Assembly: GCA_941918925.1 (NCBI GenBank)
Contig: OW799237.1
Location: 52,440,997-52,504,996, forward strand
Source of the DNA: Phyto melanocephala
Lineage: Eukaryota; Arthropoda; Insecta; Diptera; Rhinophoridae
Reading direction: 5' to 3'
Length of the DNA stretch: 64,000 nucleotides
Numbering within the stretch: position 1 is the first letter of the stretch; each line of letters opens with the position of its first letter. Shown in pieces: positions 23,825 to 35,321 of the stretch. The notes beneath the pieces are model-generated. The model did no database searches and was not told the DNA's origin. It was given only the letters and a program-made list of their open reading frames with translations. Made by a program: the position numbers and the translations under genes.

Positions 23825-24234
23825 GTCTTTAATTTCTGTTGTCGTTCTCTGACGTGCCTTTCTGTTGTTTAATTTTTGTGGTTACTTCTTCTGTAAAAAA
23901 TCATCTGCCTTAATTTACAAGGTAATCTTACAAAAACAAGCTTATTATATTTTTTGTTTATTTTTCTTGTCAAAGTCCATACATAAAAAAAAATTTGTAG
24001 TGTCAGATTTCATCTATAAGCAAACAGAGTCTCTTTGTTGCAGCCACCTTTAAAATATAGGCACCTAAATATCAGCTGTTTCTCTCTCAATGGCCGTCAC
24101 TTAACGTTGAATTCTATTTTCTACAGGTTCGTCCGCAACGGCAGGGAAAGTAACAGAACAACTAACGACTTGTACACATTTTCTATTTAACAGAATGAAG
24201 TCAGCTGATTCGGAACGGAACAGAAAGTAAAGAC
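23825..24234. mobile_element. 410-bp MITE inside the jockey LINE
   Basis: GTCTTTAATTTCTGTTGTCG at 23825 is the imperfect inverse of the right end GGAACGGAACAGAAAGTAAA at 24212-24234. The LINE frame stops at ATATCTAAAC on the left and resumes CTAATTCTGCC on the right, so the interval is an insertion. No coding sequence. Superfamily uncertain (hAT or P-like). Confidence 0.6.
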
Positions 24235-24837
24235 TAATTCTGCCTTAATATAAAGAACAAGGTACTTATTTACAAAATGTGTATTCGACCGATTATGATC
24301 TATGGTTGTCAAATATGGGCCAAAAAGGCTGCTAAAACGCATACAAAAAATTGCAAATCATTTAAAATAAAAACTTGAAAAGAATACAAAATCTACCATT
24401 TAGATATCCAACTTATCTTCTACATAGAAACTTTAACTTTAAAACGTTTAATTCATTGACAAGGGAACTGACACTATCATTTCATGAAAAATGCAGAAGG
24501 TCTAATTTTGAAATAATAAGAAATTTGCTGAACAACCACTGAGGGTCTCTTGTTTAAAGACACATTTCAGTGATTGTTTTAAAATCTCTTATGACTTCTA
24601 AGTTGATATGAGGTTTTTTATGAACAACTTTTCCTTTAAAACTGAGATATTAGTAGTTTTTTTATTTAATTATTAGATTCTCATAACTTAGTTAACGATA
24701 TTGATAAAATTAATAAGTTTTAATTAATAAATTAAATAAAAAATAAAAAAAATAAAAATTATTGTAAAATTAAAATTACATATATTTTTTTTAAAAAAAA
24801 AAAGTTATTTAAAAAAAGATTAAAAAATTCATTATTT

Positions 24838-25445
24838 TACTGGACAAAAGTAAAAAAAATTTATGTTGTCTGAAATGCCCAATTTTCTAACACTGGCATC
24901 CAAATTTTCCTTCAATATTGCTATGCATTTGTATTAGTCCATTATTCCATCTATTAAAACTAGCTGATCAGTACCCGCTCCTGACATAGATCCCCAAATT
25001 ATTACACTTCCACAGTCATGCTTTACTGTAGGACGAAGATAACAGCTTTAAGTTCTTCGTTTGGTTTTCTCCAAACGTACGATTGCCCATCCGAAAAACG
25101 TTAAACTTATTTTCACCTGTAAATAATACGGTTCTCCAGTACAAAAAGTCATAATTTTTGTGTTCTTTAACGATATTAATGTTATTCACATATGGCTTCT
25201 TTCGTGCAACTCTACCGTGAAAATTCTTTCTGCGGAGCACATTACGGACTGTTTCAGAATTAACGATTACGTTCAGACTTTCGGAAACCAGTTTTGCTAA
25301 TTTTGGTGCACTTAGTTTCGGATTCTTTTTTATTTGGTACACAATCCAACGTTCCCACAGAATTTGTTTCTTTATATCGTTTAATGATGTCGTGGACAGT
25401 GAAGTGACTTCTGGAAACAGCAGCACCCATTTCTCTAACACACAA
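24838..25445 (-). pseudogene. Tc1-like transposase fragment
   Basis: On the minus strand the helix-turn-helix region (REMGAAVSRSHFTVHDIIKR, with frame changes near 25390) is followed by KLAKLVSESLNVIVNSETVR, then RTVLFTGENKFNVF and, after a shift, GSMSGAGTDQLVLIDGIMD. This is the Tc1 order. The first catalytic Asp, normally in a FSDE motif, is Gly here (FTGE at about 25120). Sequence is lost after the second conserved block, before the second and third acidic residues. Clearly inactive. Confidence 0.75.
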
Positions 25446-25746
25446 GCTTAATATAATGATAATGCTTAATTATTATTTCTCTGACTTCTATAGATGTCTC
25501 CACGCACTCATTTTGTTTACTTATACAATACTTATAATTTGCTTACAATTTTTTCCGTTAATATATAATAAGTTTCAAAAATCATAATGTAGTGTACAAT
25601 TACGGCAAAAATACAATAAAGTTTTCCCTTTTTGACAAAAAGTTGTTTGCATATAAAAAAGGATAAAATAAAAAATGCATGACTGTCCGGATATTCAATT
25701 GATCTTATGTTTGTGTACACGTTTCGTCGCCAAAATAAGTTACATA

Positions 25747-26004
25747 TCGATGCCTTACTTCCTCAACCTCGTATCTTAAAAAATAAAACTTTTCAGGAGA
25801 GAAAAAAAAACGGTTAATCTTTTATTACTTCGGAGTTTGGTTAAAAGTTTAAATGCAATTATTAAGGAGTTGATTGCATTTATGTATATTAGTAGTAATT
25901 ATATTCTTATCTTTTTTAGTTAAAGCATGAAACAATCGTTTGATATGAAAAAGTCAAAACCGTATTTTTTAAGTTACGAGGTTGAGGAAGTAAGGTATCG
26001 ATTT
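25747..26004. mobile_element. MITE-like inverted repeat
   Basis: CGATGCCTTACTTCCTCAAC..CTCGTATCTTAAAAAATA at 25748-25788 is mirrored by TATTTTTTAAGTTACGAGG..TTGAGGAAGTAAGGTATCG at 25963-26003. The arms are about 40 bp with a 175-bp A+T-rich core. No coding sequence. Termini are not fixed. Confidence 0.6.
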
Positions 26005-26408
26005 TTTTCCTTGAATTGTGTAGTTACTTACAACTTTGTTGATTTTTATAAACTTACTTACTTTTTTTTCATATTACCTTATACTTTGTGTTGAATATTA
26101 CTTCTTATGATTAAATTGTTTATTATTATGATCTGTAATTGTTTTTTTTTTTTCTTTTAGACAAAACTGGTTTCGTCCACTCTTTAAACCAAGACTATTA
26201 GGTATTAAGCATTGTATGGAAAAAATTATGTTTGCGAATGCAATTTAATTTTTTTCTCGTTTTTTTAATTATGCTCTGATTAATAAAAATAAAAGTAGCG
26301 AGACAAATTTTATTTATGATTTTAATGTCTTTTCATTCTTTTCGCAAATAAAATAAATCTTTTGAAATTAATTTAATTCGTTTGCATTACAAAATTTATT
26401 TTTAAAAC
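26005..26408. other. A+T-rich spacer
   Basis: Homopolymer-rich sequence with no gene or repeat seen. Confidence 0.4.
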
Positions 26409-27082
26409 TCAAACTCAAACTTTGGTAAGTTGTTGTACACATACCGGGGAGTGTTTATGGATGAAAAAAAGTGGGCGGGGCCATGCCCATAAAAAATTAG
26501 TTATCAGTTTTAGCTACTTGCACTTGACCGATTTTTCTGAATTTTTGCACACATATAGAGCTGTCATGACTAAATAATTTCGTGATAAGAAAAGTGGGCG
26601 GGGCCACGCCCCTAAAAAAGTTTTAATTTTGAGGTACTTGCACTGGACCGATTTTTCTGAAACTTTGCACACATATTAAGCTGTCGTGACTTTATAATTT
26701 TGTGATTAAAAAAGTGGGTGGGGCCACGCCCATCAAAAAAAGGCTACAATTTTGAGGTACTTGCACCAGACCGATTTTTCTGAAACTTTGCACACATATT
26801 GAGCTGTCATGACTAAATAATTTCGTGTTTAGAAAAGTGGGCAGTGCCACGCCTATAAAAAAAAGGTATCATTTTGAGGTACTTGCACTTGACCGATTCT
26901 TCTGAAACTTTGCACACATATTGAGCTGTTATGACTTTACAATTTCGTGACTAGAAAAGTGGGCAATACCACGCCCATAAAAAAATTATAATATTTAGGT
27001 TTTTGCACTTGATATTCAATTAAAATTCAGAATGCATTTCGATTGATTAAGGGGCGTAGCAACGCGAGCCGGGTTTGGCTAG
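26409..27082 (+). mobile_element. 5'-truncated non-autonomous Helitron
   Basis: From CTCAAACTTTGGTAAGTTG it matches 1828 onward in the Helitron at 1740, so the TC terminus and GT tract are missing. It keeps about five 120-bp units with GTGGGC..CCACGCCC cores. It ends GGGGCGTAGCAACGC..GGCTAG at 27082 before a T, the proper Helitron 3' end. Confidence 0.8.
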
Positions 27083-28149
27083 TTTAATTATAAGCAAAAT
27101 AGTTGTATAAGTTGTTTTTTGTGGTATGTAAAAACATTAAATAATGTACAGTAGCAGCCATAATAATTAAACAACACACAATGCGTTCTTAACAGATTGG
27201 ATATGCTTATATGTACACACAGAAAACAGTTTCGTTGTCGAATTTGTTGCCAATCGAATTCATTCGGTCGGATCCACGTACTATCTCACAATTCGTTTAT
27301 AATAACTGAAAATTTTGTTTTTTTGCATAATAGATTTGATTGCAACATTAGAATTTTAGTTGTTTTAGAGCCGTTAACAATAAAAAAATTAACCTACAGT
27401 TAACAGTAAACTCAAAATTTTAACCTTGGTAAGCCAAAACCCATTAACACAAACTTCAGTTATCTTATAACTTTTCGATTATTTTGCCAAACTTCAGTTA
27501 AATTCAACCGAGTACTATTTGGCGTTTAAGTTCTTAACTGGAAGAAAATATTTGATATTTGAATATAAATATATTATATTTTTGCTACCTTTAAACAATT
27601 GAAAGATGACTCTACGATTAAAAAGATTTACACATTTTTATAATTTATATAAAGTAAATATTTCTTATGGTATGAAAAGAAAATATAACCACAGAAATCG
27701 AATGTTTCATTTTTACTTACCTGATGCAGAGTTTTTCCTGAGATATCGTTTATCTAAGAGAATTGTTAAATTTATAGCAAGAATTACTTCAAAATACATT
27801 CAATTTTCAATAAATTTATTAGCAGATGGGTGCACATTAAGAATTTATATTTATGTATACATTTGAAATTTATTCATAATGATAACTACAACTTTACTAA
27901 CTCTTGCCTATTGTTAACGAACATTTTTAATTTATAGTTAAAACTTCAGTTAAAGCTTACTGAAAGTTAGTAAACTTTTACGTTAAATTTTTTTAACTGA
28001 ATATTATGTTAATAGGCCTTAGAAGATTTTATTAGTTAGTATTATAGATATTCCAAAAAAAAAAACTGTATTTATTTTCAAATATATGATTGATGCAACT
28101 GAGAAAAAGTTTTGAATTAGTGTTAGTAAAAGAATAATCGATCATTATT
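27083..28149. other. A+T-rich sequence, no gene seen
   Basis: Contains several GTTAAC and ACTTCAGTTA words in both orientations (27390-27500, 27910-28015), which hint at an eroded inverted-repeat element. I cannot define ends. Small frames (27606-27866) have no recognisable domain. Confidence 0.35.
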
Positions 28150-28157
28150 ATTAGGTT

Positions 28158-28900
28158 TGTTCGATGTACGTTACCGCGGGAACCCGCGGGCTCCCAATTT
28201 TACCGAAAAGCGTTTCTTGTGTTGAATATTGGGTAAATGAGAACGTTCGTGAGAGAGTAATTTGTGTTTCTCTTGTTACCAGACTTAACCCGTACTTTTT
28301 TTGCGTGTAAAATGGGAAAACTGTCAGATCACTAAATCAGCTGTTTTTAATTTGTAAAAATATAGCAGTCGTATTACAGCTCTGGTCGGGTCAAGAGCTC
28401 GCGCGTCATTGCCATTATCTCTTAAGGGCAATCAGGCCGTCCTTTTCATCCGTCTTCGAGAGTTTTACGTCTCACTCTCGCGTGGTTAATTGTGTGGCGT
28501 CGCGTAACTGTGCTTTGGATACAGTTTCAAGACTATTCTACAATTAACCACGTGCATTTATTTTAATTGGATTAACTGGAGGAGTACCAACTAAACTCAT
28601 AATTTACAACTGGAGGAGCACCAACTAAACTCATAATTTACAACTGGAGGAGTACCAACCAAACTGAAATTATTCTAACTGGAGGAGTTCCATAAAACTC
28701 AGTATAATTTATTGTTCAGATGTCTCCGACTTCCTATACAAAGGTATAGGTCGACTTGCGGTGACTGAACCAACGTTTTTTTAACTGGAGGAGAACCATA
28801 CAACTCAACTTTAATTACTGTTCAAGTGTCTCCGACTTCCTATACAGAGGTATAGGTCGTTTTACGGAGCCGGAACCAACGTGGAATACCCTGGCTATTT
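28158..28900 (+). repeat. GC-richer unit with AACTGGAGGAG tandem repeats
   Basis: A palindromic CCGCGGGAACCCGCGGG lies near 28175. Then AACTGGAGGAG recurs at 28573, 28608, 28642, 28677 and 28782. The last two occurrences head 105-bp units sharing GTCTCCGACTTCCTATACA and GGTATAGGTCG. The beginning TGTTCGATGTACG and the leader-like repeats are compatible with an LTR and leader of a retrotransposon, but no second LTR or gag is seen. Confidence 0.45.
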
Positions 28901-29615
28901 GGTCAAGAACCTCTGCCAATCAATTTTAGAGTCAAAAAAAATAAAAAAGTAAAAATATAAAAGGTTGAAAATATTTTTTTATTTTTGTAAACAATGGAAG
29001 ATACTTTGTTTGAGAATATAAATAGAGTTTTTGTAATTTGAATAATTTGAATAACTAATAAAACATATGCATTTCACTCTAGTGTTTGTTTGGACATACT
29101 TAAACAAACATTAAACTTAAAAACTAAAAATTTATTGAAAAATTTTTTTTAGCAAAAGCAGAGGTCCAAGCTGTTGGTAGAAAAACGGCGTGGTGGCGGC
29201 TAAGTGCAAAAATTACCGGCGGTAGATTGAAGCTGGTTTAAGAAATTATTAAAATAAAAAAAAACGGAAAATAAGTGTTTTAACGAAATAGGTAGTTTTT
29301 GCGTTAATCATATTGTGCAGTCATATCTTTACGATTACAAAAACTTAGCATTCCACTATTTTATATAACAAGAGTATTGATCCAGCATATATTTTAGTAA
29401 AACTCAATATATTAAATTTTAATGTGAATCATTTTTATATTGGCTTAAGTTCATTTATATTTTTATTTAATTTTATAATTCAAATTAAATTAAATTAAAT
29501 TGTAACCATTTTTAGGAATATTCTTTCTAAAATTATTTCCTATATTAGCCGAGTGGAATGCATTTTCGAAATCAGCTACGATTTCATCATCAGCACTCTA
29601 TCGATATACTACTAA

Positions 29616-30534
29616 AGGGTGTTTTTTTAAGCCCAATAGAACTTGAAATTGTAAAAAATAACACAAAAAATTAAATTGTAATCAAATTTTTTTTTTATTT
29701 GAGAGATCAATACGTGACATTAACATTTGAAAATGATTTCGGGCATATGGGCACCGCGGCTGTTCTTGACGAAGCGCATTCTGGACGTCCAATTTTGGGC
29801 CACTTTTTCGAGCACTGCTGGCCGTATGTCACGAATAACACGAACAATGCTGGCCTCCAAGGCGTCAATTGTTGCTGGTTTATCAGCATAAACCAGTGAC
29901 TTCACGTAGCCCCACAGGAAATAATCGAGAGGTGTCAAATCGCACGACCTTGGAGGCCAATTGACAGGTCCATTTCTCGAAATCAACTTATCGCCAAATT
30001 TTGATTTCAATAAGTCGATGGTTGCGTTCGCCGTATGGCACGTAGCGCCATCCTGTTGAAACCACATCTCCTCCGGATCAATGTCATCCATCTTTTCAAA
30101 CAAAAAATCATTGATCATGGTGCGGTAACGATCTCCATTGACCGTAACGCGAGCTCCGGCCTCATTTTTGAAGAAATAAGGTCCGATGATGCCACCAGCG
30201 TGAAAACCGCACCAAACGGTGCATTTTTCTGGATGTAATGGAGTCTGTAGAGTCTCTTGTGGATTGGTCTCGCTCCATATGCGGCAATTTTGCTTATTAA
30301 CAAACCCGTTAAGCCAAAAATGCGCCTCATCGCTGAACACAATTTTGCGATAAAACAACGGACGTCCAGAATGTGCTTCGTCAAGAACAGCCGCGGTGCC
30401 CATATGCCCGAAATCATTTTCAAATGTTAATGTCACGTATTGATCTTTCGAATAAAAAAAAATTTTGATTACAATTTAATTTTTTGTGTTATTTTTTACA
30501 ATTTCAAGTTCTATCGGGCTTAAAAAAACACCCT
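29616..30534 (-). mobile_element. Fold-back mariner-like element
   Basis: The termini AGGGTGTTTTTTTAAGCCC lie at 29616 and, inverted, at 30534. The inverted repeats extend about 175 bp inward, far beyond a normal mariner TIR, up to GGACGTCCA at 29784-29792 and 30360-30368. Both arms contain the 3' end of the transposase gene (through the stop after EIIFKC), so the original 5' end was replaced by an inverted copy of the 3' end. Confidence 0.8.
29720..30363 (-). pseudogene. Mariner-like DDD transposase lacking its DNA-binding domain
   Basis: From the junction at about 30363, the frame reads LFYRKIVFSDEAHFWLNG, then CTVWCGFHAGGIIGPYFF, MWFQQDGATCHTA and WPPRSCDLTPLDYFLWGY, ending GAHMPEIIFKC at 29720. 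All three catalytic Asp positions (SDE, QQD, PLD) are kept, with about 41 residues between the last two. The helix-turn-helix region, about 120 residues in relatives, is absent. The roughly 26 codons that open upstream to 30436 are only the antisense of the gene's own 3' end. It can no longer recognise its ends. Confidence 0.85.
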
Positions 30535-31261
30535 ATACATATACTCTATTGTTTGATTGCGGACATAACAGAGTTATTTTAAATATTTTTCATTAAAACT
30601 TAGTGCTAAGTCCCCTTCTACAATAGAGGAACTGAAAAGCAGACAGTCGAAATTCGGTAGCAACGGGTGGAAGTGCATAGTACACATTTATTTCTCTTTA
30701 ATTTTCTTATATATTTTTTCATATTATTATACCCTTCACACAGTGAAAAAGGGTATATATAGGTTTGTCATTCCGTGTGAAATTTCTACAATTTTCATTT
30801 CCGACCCCATAAAGTATATATTTTCTGAAAGCTTATAAATAGGGGAGTCGATTAAGCTCTGTCCGTATGTATGTTGAAATCAACTTTTTGAAGCCCCCCG
30901 AAATCGATTGAACCCGGGTGAGGTATTAAAATATCAGAAATATTCGGGAGTAGATCGGTATTGAAAATCAGAAACATCGGTTCATAAACAAATGAGATAT
31001 GAGCAAAAACCCACGACCACCTCGATTTTTTTTTTCACAACAACACACACGGGATGAACGTAGGTTCGAATCCCAGTTGAGACAAAAAAAATTTTTTTTT
31101 TATTTCCATTTAATTTTTTATTTATTTATTTTTTTTACTACATACACACATAAACTTGATTTATAATTTTACAATGGTACGTTTTTGAGCGGATAAAATC
31201 ATTATAAAGAAAAAGAAAGAATAATTAAACATATAGTATGTATGTATGTCCGCATTTATTT

Positions 31262-34200
31262 AAAGAAAACAAAATGTCACCGCGGCTTTCGCTGCTAGAG
31301 ATAACAAAGTAACAACAGCTATAACCTTGATTCAACGTAGCATGTGTGTGTGTGTAAAAAACCTACATACGAATATTCATTCAAACATATTGCTAATACT
31401 TAAATGTATGTATGTATGTATGTATATGATTTTTATTTTGTATGAACCTCATATAGGTGGCAAGTACTTTTGCACATTTAAGTTACAAAAACATTCATCT
31501 GATGGTAGTGTAGTGGCCACACCACTGAACTATTAGGTTGGAGGTACGCTGTTCGATACCGTTCAAGTGTTTGCTGAATATTTTTTTTTTTATTTATTTT
31601 AAACATTTTAAAGTTCCATGGTCAATATGAGTAGTATATGAAATATCATGACTAGCAAAATACGATGCACTATGAAAAAAAACTAAACTAAATACATATC
31701 TATTTTTATGTATTTTTCCCATTGAGTACGTAGTATACGTTAATACATATTATATATTTTAAATTTCAATAATGTATGCTCTATTACTCTTTACTTTTTC
31801 CTTTTTTTAATTTTTTTAATTAAACTATATATGTACGTAAATTTATTTTTTTACAATGGGATGTTTTTATTTTTATATATGTATGTTTTTTAAGTATGTA
31901 TGTATTTCATATGAGATGAATGGTGATACAAACTATTGTTATTGCATGACTACACCTTTACTTCTTCTTAATTTTTTTAATTAAACTTGCAAACAAGTGC
32001 AAGAAATTACATGCCGTTGGGAGATTAGCGGTTTCATCAATAAACTTCAAATTCGTTGTTGTGTAAAAATTAATTTTTTTCACATAAATACCTAGATACA
32101 TTCATACAAATGTCCATATAAATTACATTTATTTATTTCCATTAAGAAATAATTTTAAATGCAATACCTTATGCTGAATGTAACAACTCTTTAGGAAAAT
32201 AACAGCTTTTTTCAATCTTCCTCTGGTAACTCTGCTCACAATATTTTTCCAATATTTTTCAATCTTCCTCTGGTAACTCTGTTCAAAATATTTAAAGAAA
32301 ACAAAATGTCACCGCGGCTTTCGCTGCTAGAGATGACAGCGTAACAACAGCTATAACTTTGATTCAACGTAGCGTGTGTGTGTGTAAAAAACCTACATAC
32401 GAATATTCATTCATATTGCTAATACTTAAATAGTATGTATGTATGTATATGTTTTTTATTTTTTATGTACTTCATATCGGTTGCAAGTACTTTTGTATAT
32501 TTAAGTTGTATAAATATTCATAGGATGGTAGTGCAGTGGGTACACCACTGAACTATGAATCTGGTGGTACGCACTTCGATACCATTAAGTGTTTGCTTAA
32601 TTTTTTTTTTTTTACATTTCAATGTTTCATGGTCAATATGAGTAGAATATGAAATATCATGACTAGCAAAATACGATGCACTATGAAAAAAAGAACTAAA
32701 CTAAATACATATCTATTTTTATGTATTTTTCCCATTGAGTACGTAGTATACATTAATACATATTATATATTTTAAATTTCATTAATGTATGCTCTATTAC
32801 TGTTTACTTTTTATTTTTTTAATTAAACTATATATGTACGTAAATTTATTTTTTTACAATGGGATGTTTTTATTTTTATATATGTATGTTTTTTAAGTAT
32901 GTATGTATTTCATATGAGATGAATGGTGATACAAACTATTGTTATTGCATGACTACACCTTTACTTCTTCTTAATTTTTTTAATTAAACTTGCAAACAAA
33001 TGCAAGAAATTACCTACATGCCGTTGGGAGATTAGCAGTTACATCAATGAACTTCAACTTCGTTGTTGTGTAAAAATTAATTTTTTTCACATAAATACCT
33101 AGATACATTCATACAAATGTCCATATAAATTACATTTATTTATTTACATTAAGAAATAATTTTAAATGCAATACCTTACTACACCTTTACTTCTTCTTAA
33201 TTTTCTTAATTAAACTTGCAAACAAATGCAAGAAATTACCTACATGCCGTTGGGAGATTAGCAGTAACATCAATGAACTTCAACTTCGTTGTTGTGTAAA
33301 AATTAATTTTTTTCACATAAATACCTTGATACATTCATACAAATGTTCATATAAATTACATTTATTTATTTCCATTAAGAAATAATTTTAAATGCAATAC
33401 CTTATGCTGAATGCAACAACTCTTAAGGAAAATAACAGCTTTTTTCAATCTTCCTCTGGTAACTCTGCTCACAATATTATTCCAATATTTTTTAATCTTC
33501 CTCTGGTAACTCTGCTCAAAATATTTAGAGAAAACAAAATGTCACCGCGGCTTTCGCTGCTAGAGAAAACAGCGTAACAACAGCTATAACTTTGATTCAA
33601 CGTAGCGTGTGTGTGTGTAAAAAACCTACATACGAATATTCATTCATACATATTGGTAATACTTAAATAGTATGTATGTATGTATATGTTTTTTATTTTT
33701 TATGTACATCATATAGGTTGCAAGTACTTTTGTATATTTAAGTTTTTAGACGTTCATAGCATGGTAGTGCAGTGGGTGCGCCACTGAACTATGAAGTTGG
33801 TGGTACACAGTTCGATACCATTAAAGTGTTTGATTAATTTTTTTTTTTACATTTCAATGTTCCATGGTCAATATGAGTAGTATATGAAATATCATGACTA
33901 GCAAACCACGATGCACTATGAAAAAAAAACTAAACTAAATACATATCTATTTTTATGTATTTTTCCCATTGAGTACCTAGTATACATTAATACATATTAT
34001 ATATTTTAAATTTCAATAATGTATGCTCTATTACTGTTTACTTTTTAATTATTTTAATTAAACTATATATGTACGTAAATTTATTTTTTTACAATGGGAT
34101 GTTTTTATTTTTATATATGTATGTTTTTTAAGTATGTATGTATTTCATATGAGATGAATGGTGATACAAACTATTGTTATTGCATGACTACACCTTTACT

Positions 34201-34525
34201 TCTTCTTAATTTTTTTAATTAAACTTGCAAACAAATGCAAGAAATTACCTACATGCCGTTGGGAGAATAGCGGTTACATCAATGAACTTCAACTTCGTTG
34301 TTGTGTAAAAATTAATTTTTTTCACATAAATACCTAGATACATTCATACAAATGTCCATATAAATTACATTTATTTATTTCCATTAAGAAATAATTTTAA
34401 ATGCAATACCTTATGCTGAATGTAACAACTCTTAAGGAAAATAACAGCTTTTTTCAATCTTCCTCTGGTAACTCTGCTCACAATAGTTTTCCAATATTTT
34501 TCAATCTTCCTCTGGTAACTCTTGC
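31262..34525 (+). repeat. Three approx. 1-kb tandem units inside the DINE-1-like element
   Basis: The anchor AAAACAAAATGTCACCGCGG recurs near 31266, 32298 and 33542, giving unit lengths of about 1032, 1243 and 990 bp. The second unit is longer because it contains a 226-bp internal duplication (32953-33178 repeated at 33179-33404). Units are nearly identical, including TATTTCATATGAGATGAATG, and finish with paired TTCAATCTTCCTCTGGTAAC motifs. The similarity suggests recent unequal exchange. Confidence 0.85.
31501..31560 (+). repeat. tRNA-like segment (box A/box B), repeated at 32524 and 33761
   Basis: GATGGTAGTGTAGTGG resembles a tRNA D-arm/box A, and TGTTCGATACC about 34 bp later resembles the T-arm/box B. 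Each of the three tandem units has one copy (31501, 32524, 33761), and the third reads AGTTCGATACC. The acceptor stem cannot be formed convincingly, so this is not a tRNA gene. It looks like a tRNA-derived, SINE-type relic. Confidence 0.4.
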
Positions 34526-34994
34526 GGAAACCTATACTTTTATTTAATTTAATAAAATAAATCTTAGTTAAGGTAGTTATTAGTCAATTATACTTTCAGA
34601 TATTATTGACAGGCGAAAAACAAATTGTATTAATTTTTATTTATAAACTCCTAAATAACTTGCAGACATGTTTGTGGCACTGCCTCTGGTTTTTTGTTTT
34701 TCTCATTAGAAGCAAATTTATCTCACATTTATAAACATTAGATATATGTATAACAGAAGTAATTTCTAAATAAAAAAAAATATTTAAAAGGATCTTAATT
34801 TTTTTTATATTTTTTTTATATTTTTTTTATTTTATTTTTTTAACATACATACTACGTAAATTTACAATTTTACAATGGGATGTTTTTATATATGTATGTT
34901 TTTTAAATGTATGTACTTATTTCATATGGGACTACACGTTGTGAAGGGTATATAAGATTCGGCATGGCCGAATATAGCACTCTTACTTGTTTTA

Positions 34995-35321
34995 ATGTTG
35001 TTTTTGTGAAAAAAATCGAGGTGGTCGTGGGTTTTTGCTCATATCTAAGTTGTTTATATACCGCTGTTTCTGATTTTCAATACCGTTCTACTCCCGAATA
35101 TTTCTGATATTTTAATACCTCACCCGGGTCCAAGCGATATCGGGGGGCTTCAAAAAGTTGATTTCAACATACACACGGACAGACTGACAGAGCTTAATCG
35201 ACTCCCCTATTTATAAGCTTTCAGAAAATATATACTTTATGGGGTCGGAAATGAAAATTGTAGAAATTTCACACGGAATGACAAACCTATATATACCCTT
35301 TTTCACTGTGTGAAGGGTATA
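34995..35321 (-). mobile_element. Inverted partial DINE-1-like copy
   Basis: On the minus strand it starts TATACCCTTCACACAGTG at 35321 and follows 30728-31045 almost base for base, ending in the AAAAATCGAGGTGGTCG complement near 35000. It abuts the 3' end of the plus-strand copy, so the 4.6-kb block 30728-35321 has inverted arms of about 320 bp. Confidence 0.8.

Larger units (their letters stand above)
20646..24600 (+). pseudogene. Jockey-clade LINE ORF2: endonuclease and reverse transcriptase, carrying two inserts
   Basis: The ATG at 20646 overlaps the ORF1 stop by 11 bases and starts an AP-type endonuclease: HVMHWNAQGI near 20680, FGDLNAQHTHWN near 21010, and LQSDHVPLSC near 21235. The polymerase follows at 22864-23526 with KVIPIHKSGKDPKLPSSYRP, a FLDIERAFDSIWH block, GLPQGSVLSP and an intact FYADD box at 23473-23487. 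Later pieces (LGVILDKKL near 23708, CIRPIMIYGCQIWAKKA near 24280) carry it to about 24600, followed by an A+T-rich tail. Several stops and frameshifts make it inactive. A pogo-like element (21368-22253) and a MITE (23825-24234) interrupt it, and removal of each restores the LINE phrase. Confidence 0.85.
30728..34990 (+). mobile_element. DINE-1-like (Helentron-derived) element enlarged by internal tandem units
   Basis: It starts TATACCCTTCAC after a T and ends CTTACTTGT before a T. Near the 3' end, GTGAAGGGTATA (34935-34950) is the inverse of the 5' terminus and is followed by the hairpin ATTCGGC-atg-GCCGAAT. These are the sub-terminal repeat, 3' stem-loop and T|T target of Helentron/DINE-1 elements. 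The CATAAAGTATATATTTTCT and GAGTCGATTAAG blocks match Drosophila DINE-1 style. Ordinary copies here are about 740 bp; this one is 4.3 kb because of the array at 31262-34525. No protein is encoded. Confidence 0.8.

Noticed and set aside
31501..31570. tRNA gene
   Set aside because: Box A and B words are present but acceptor and anticodon stems do not pair; at best a tRNA-derived relic.
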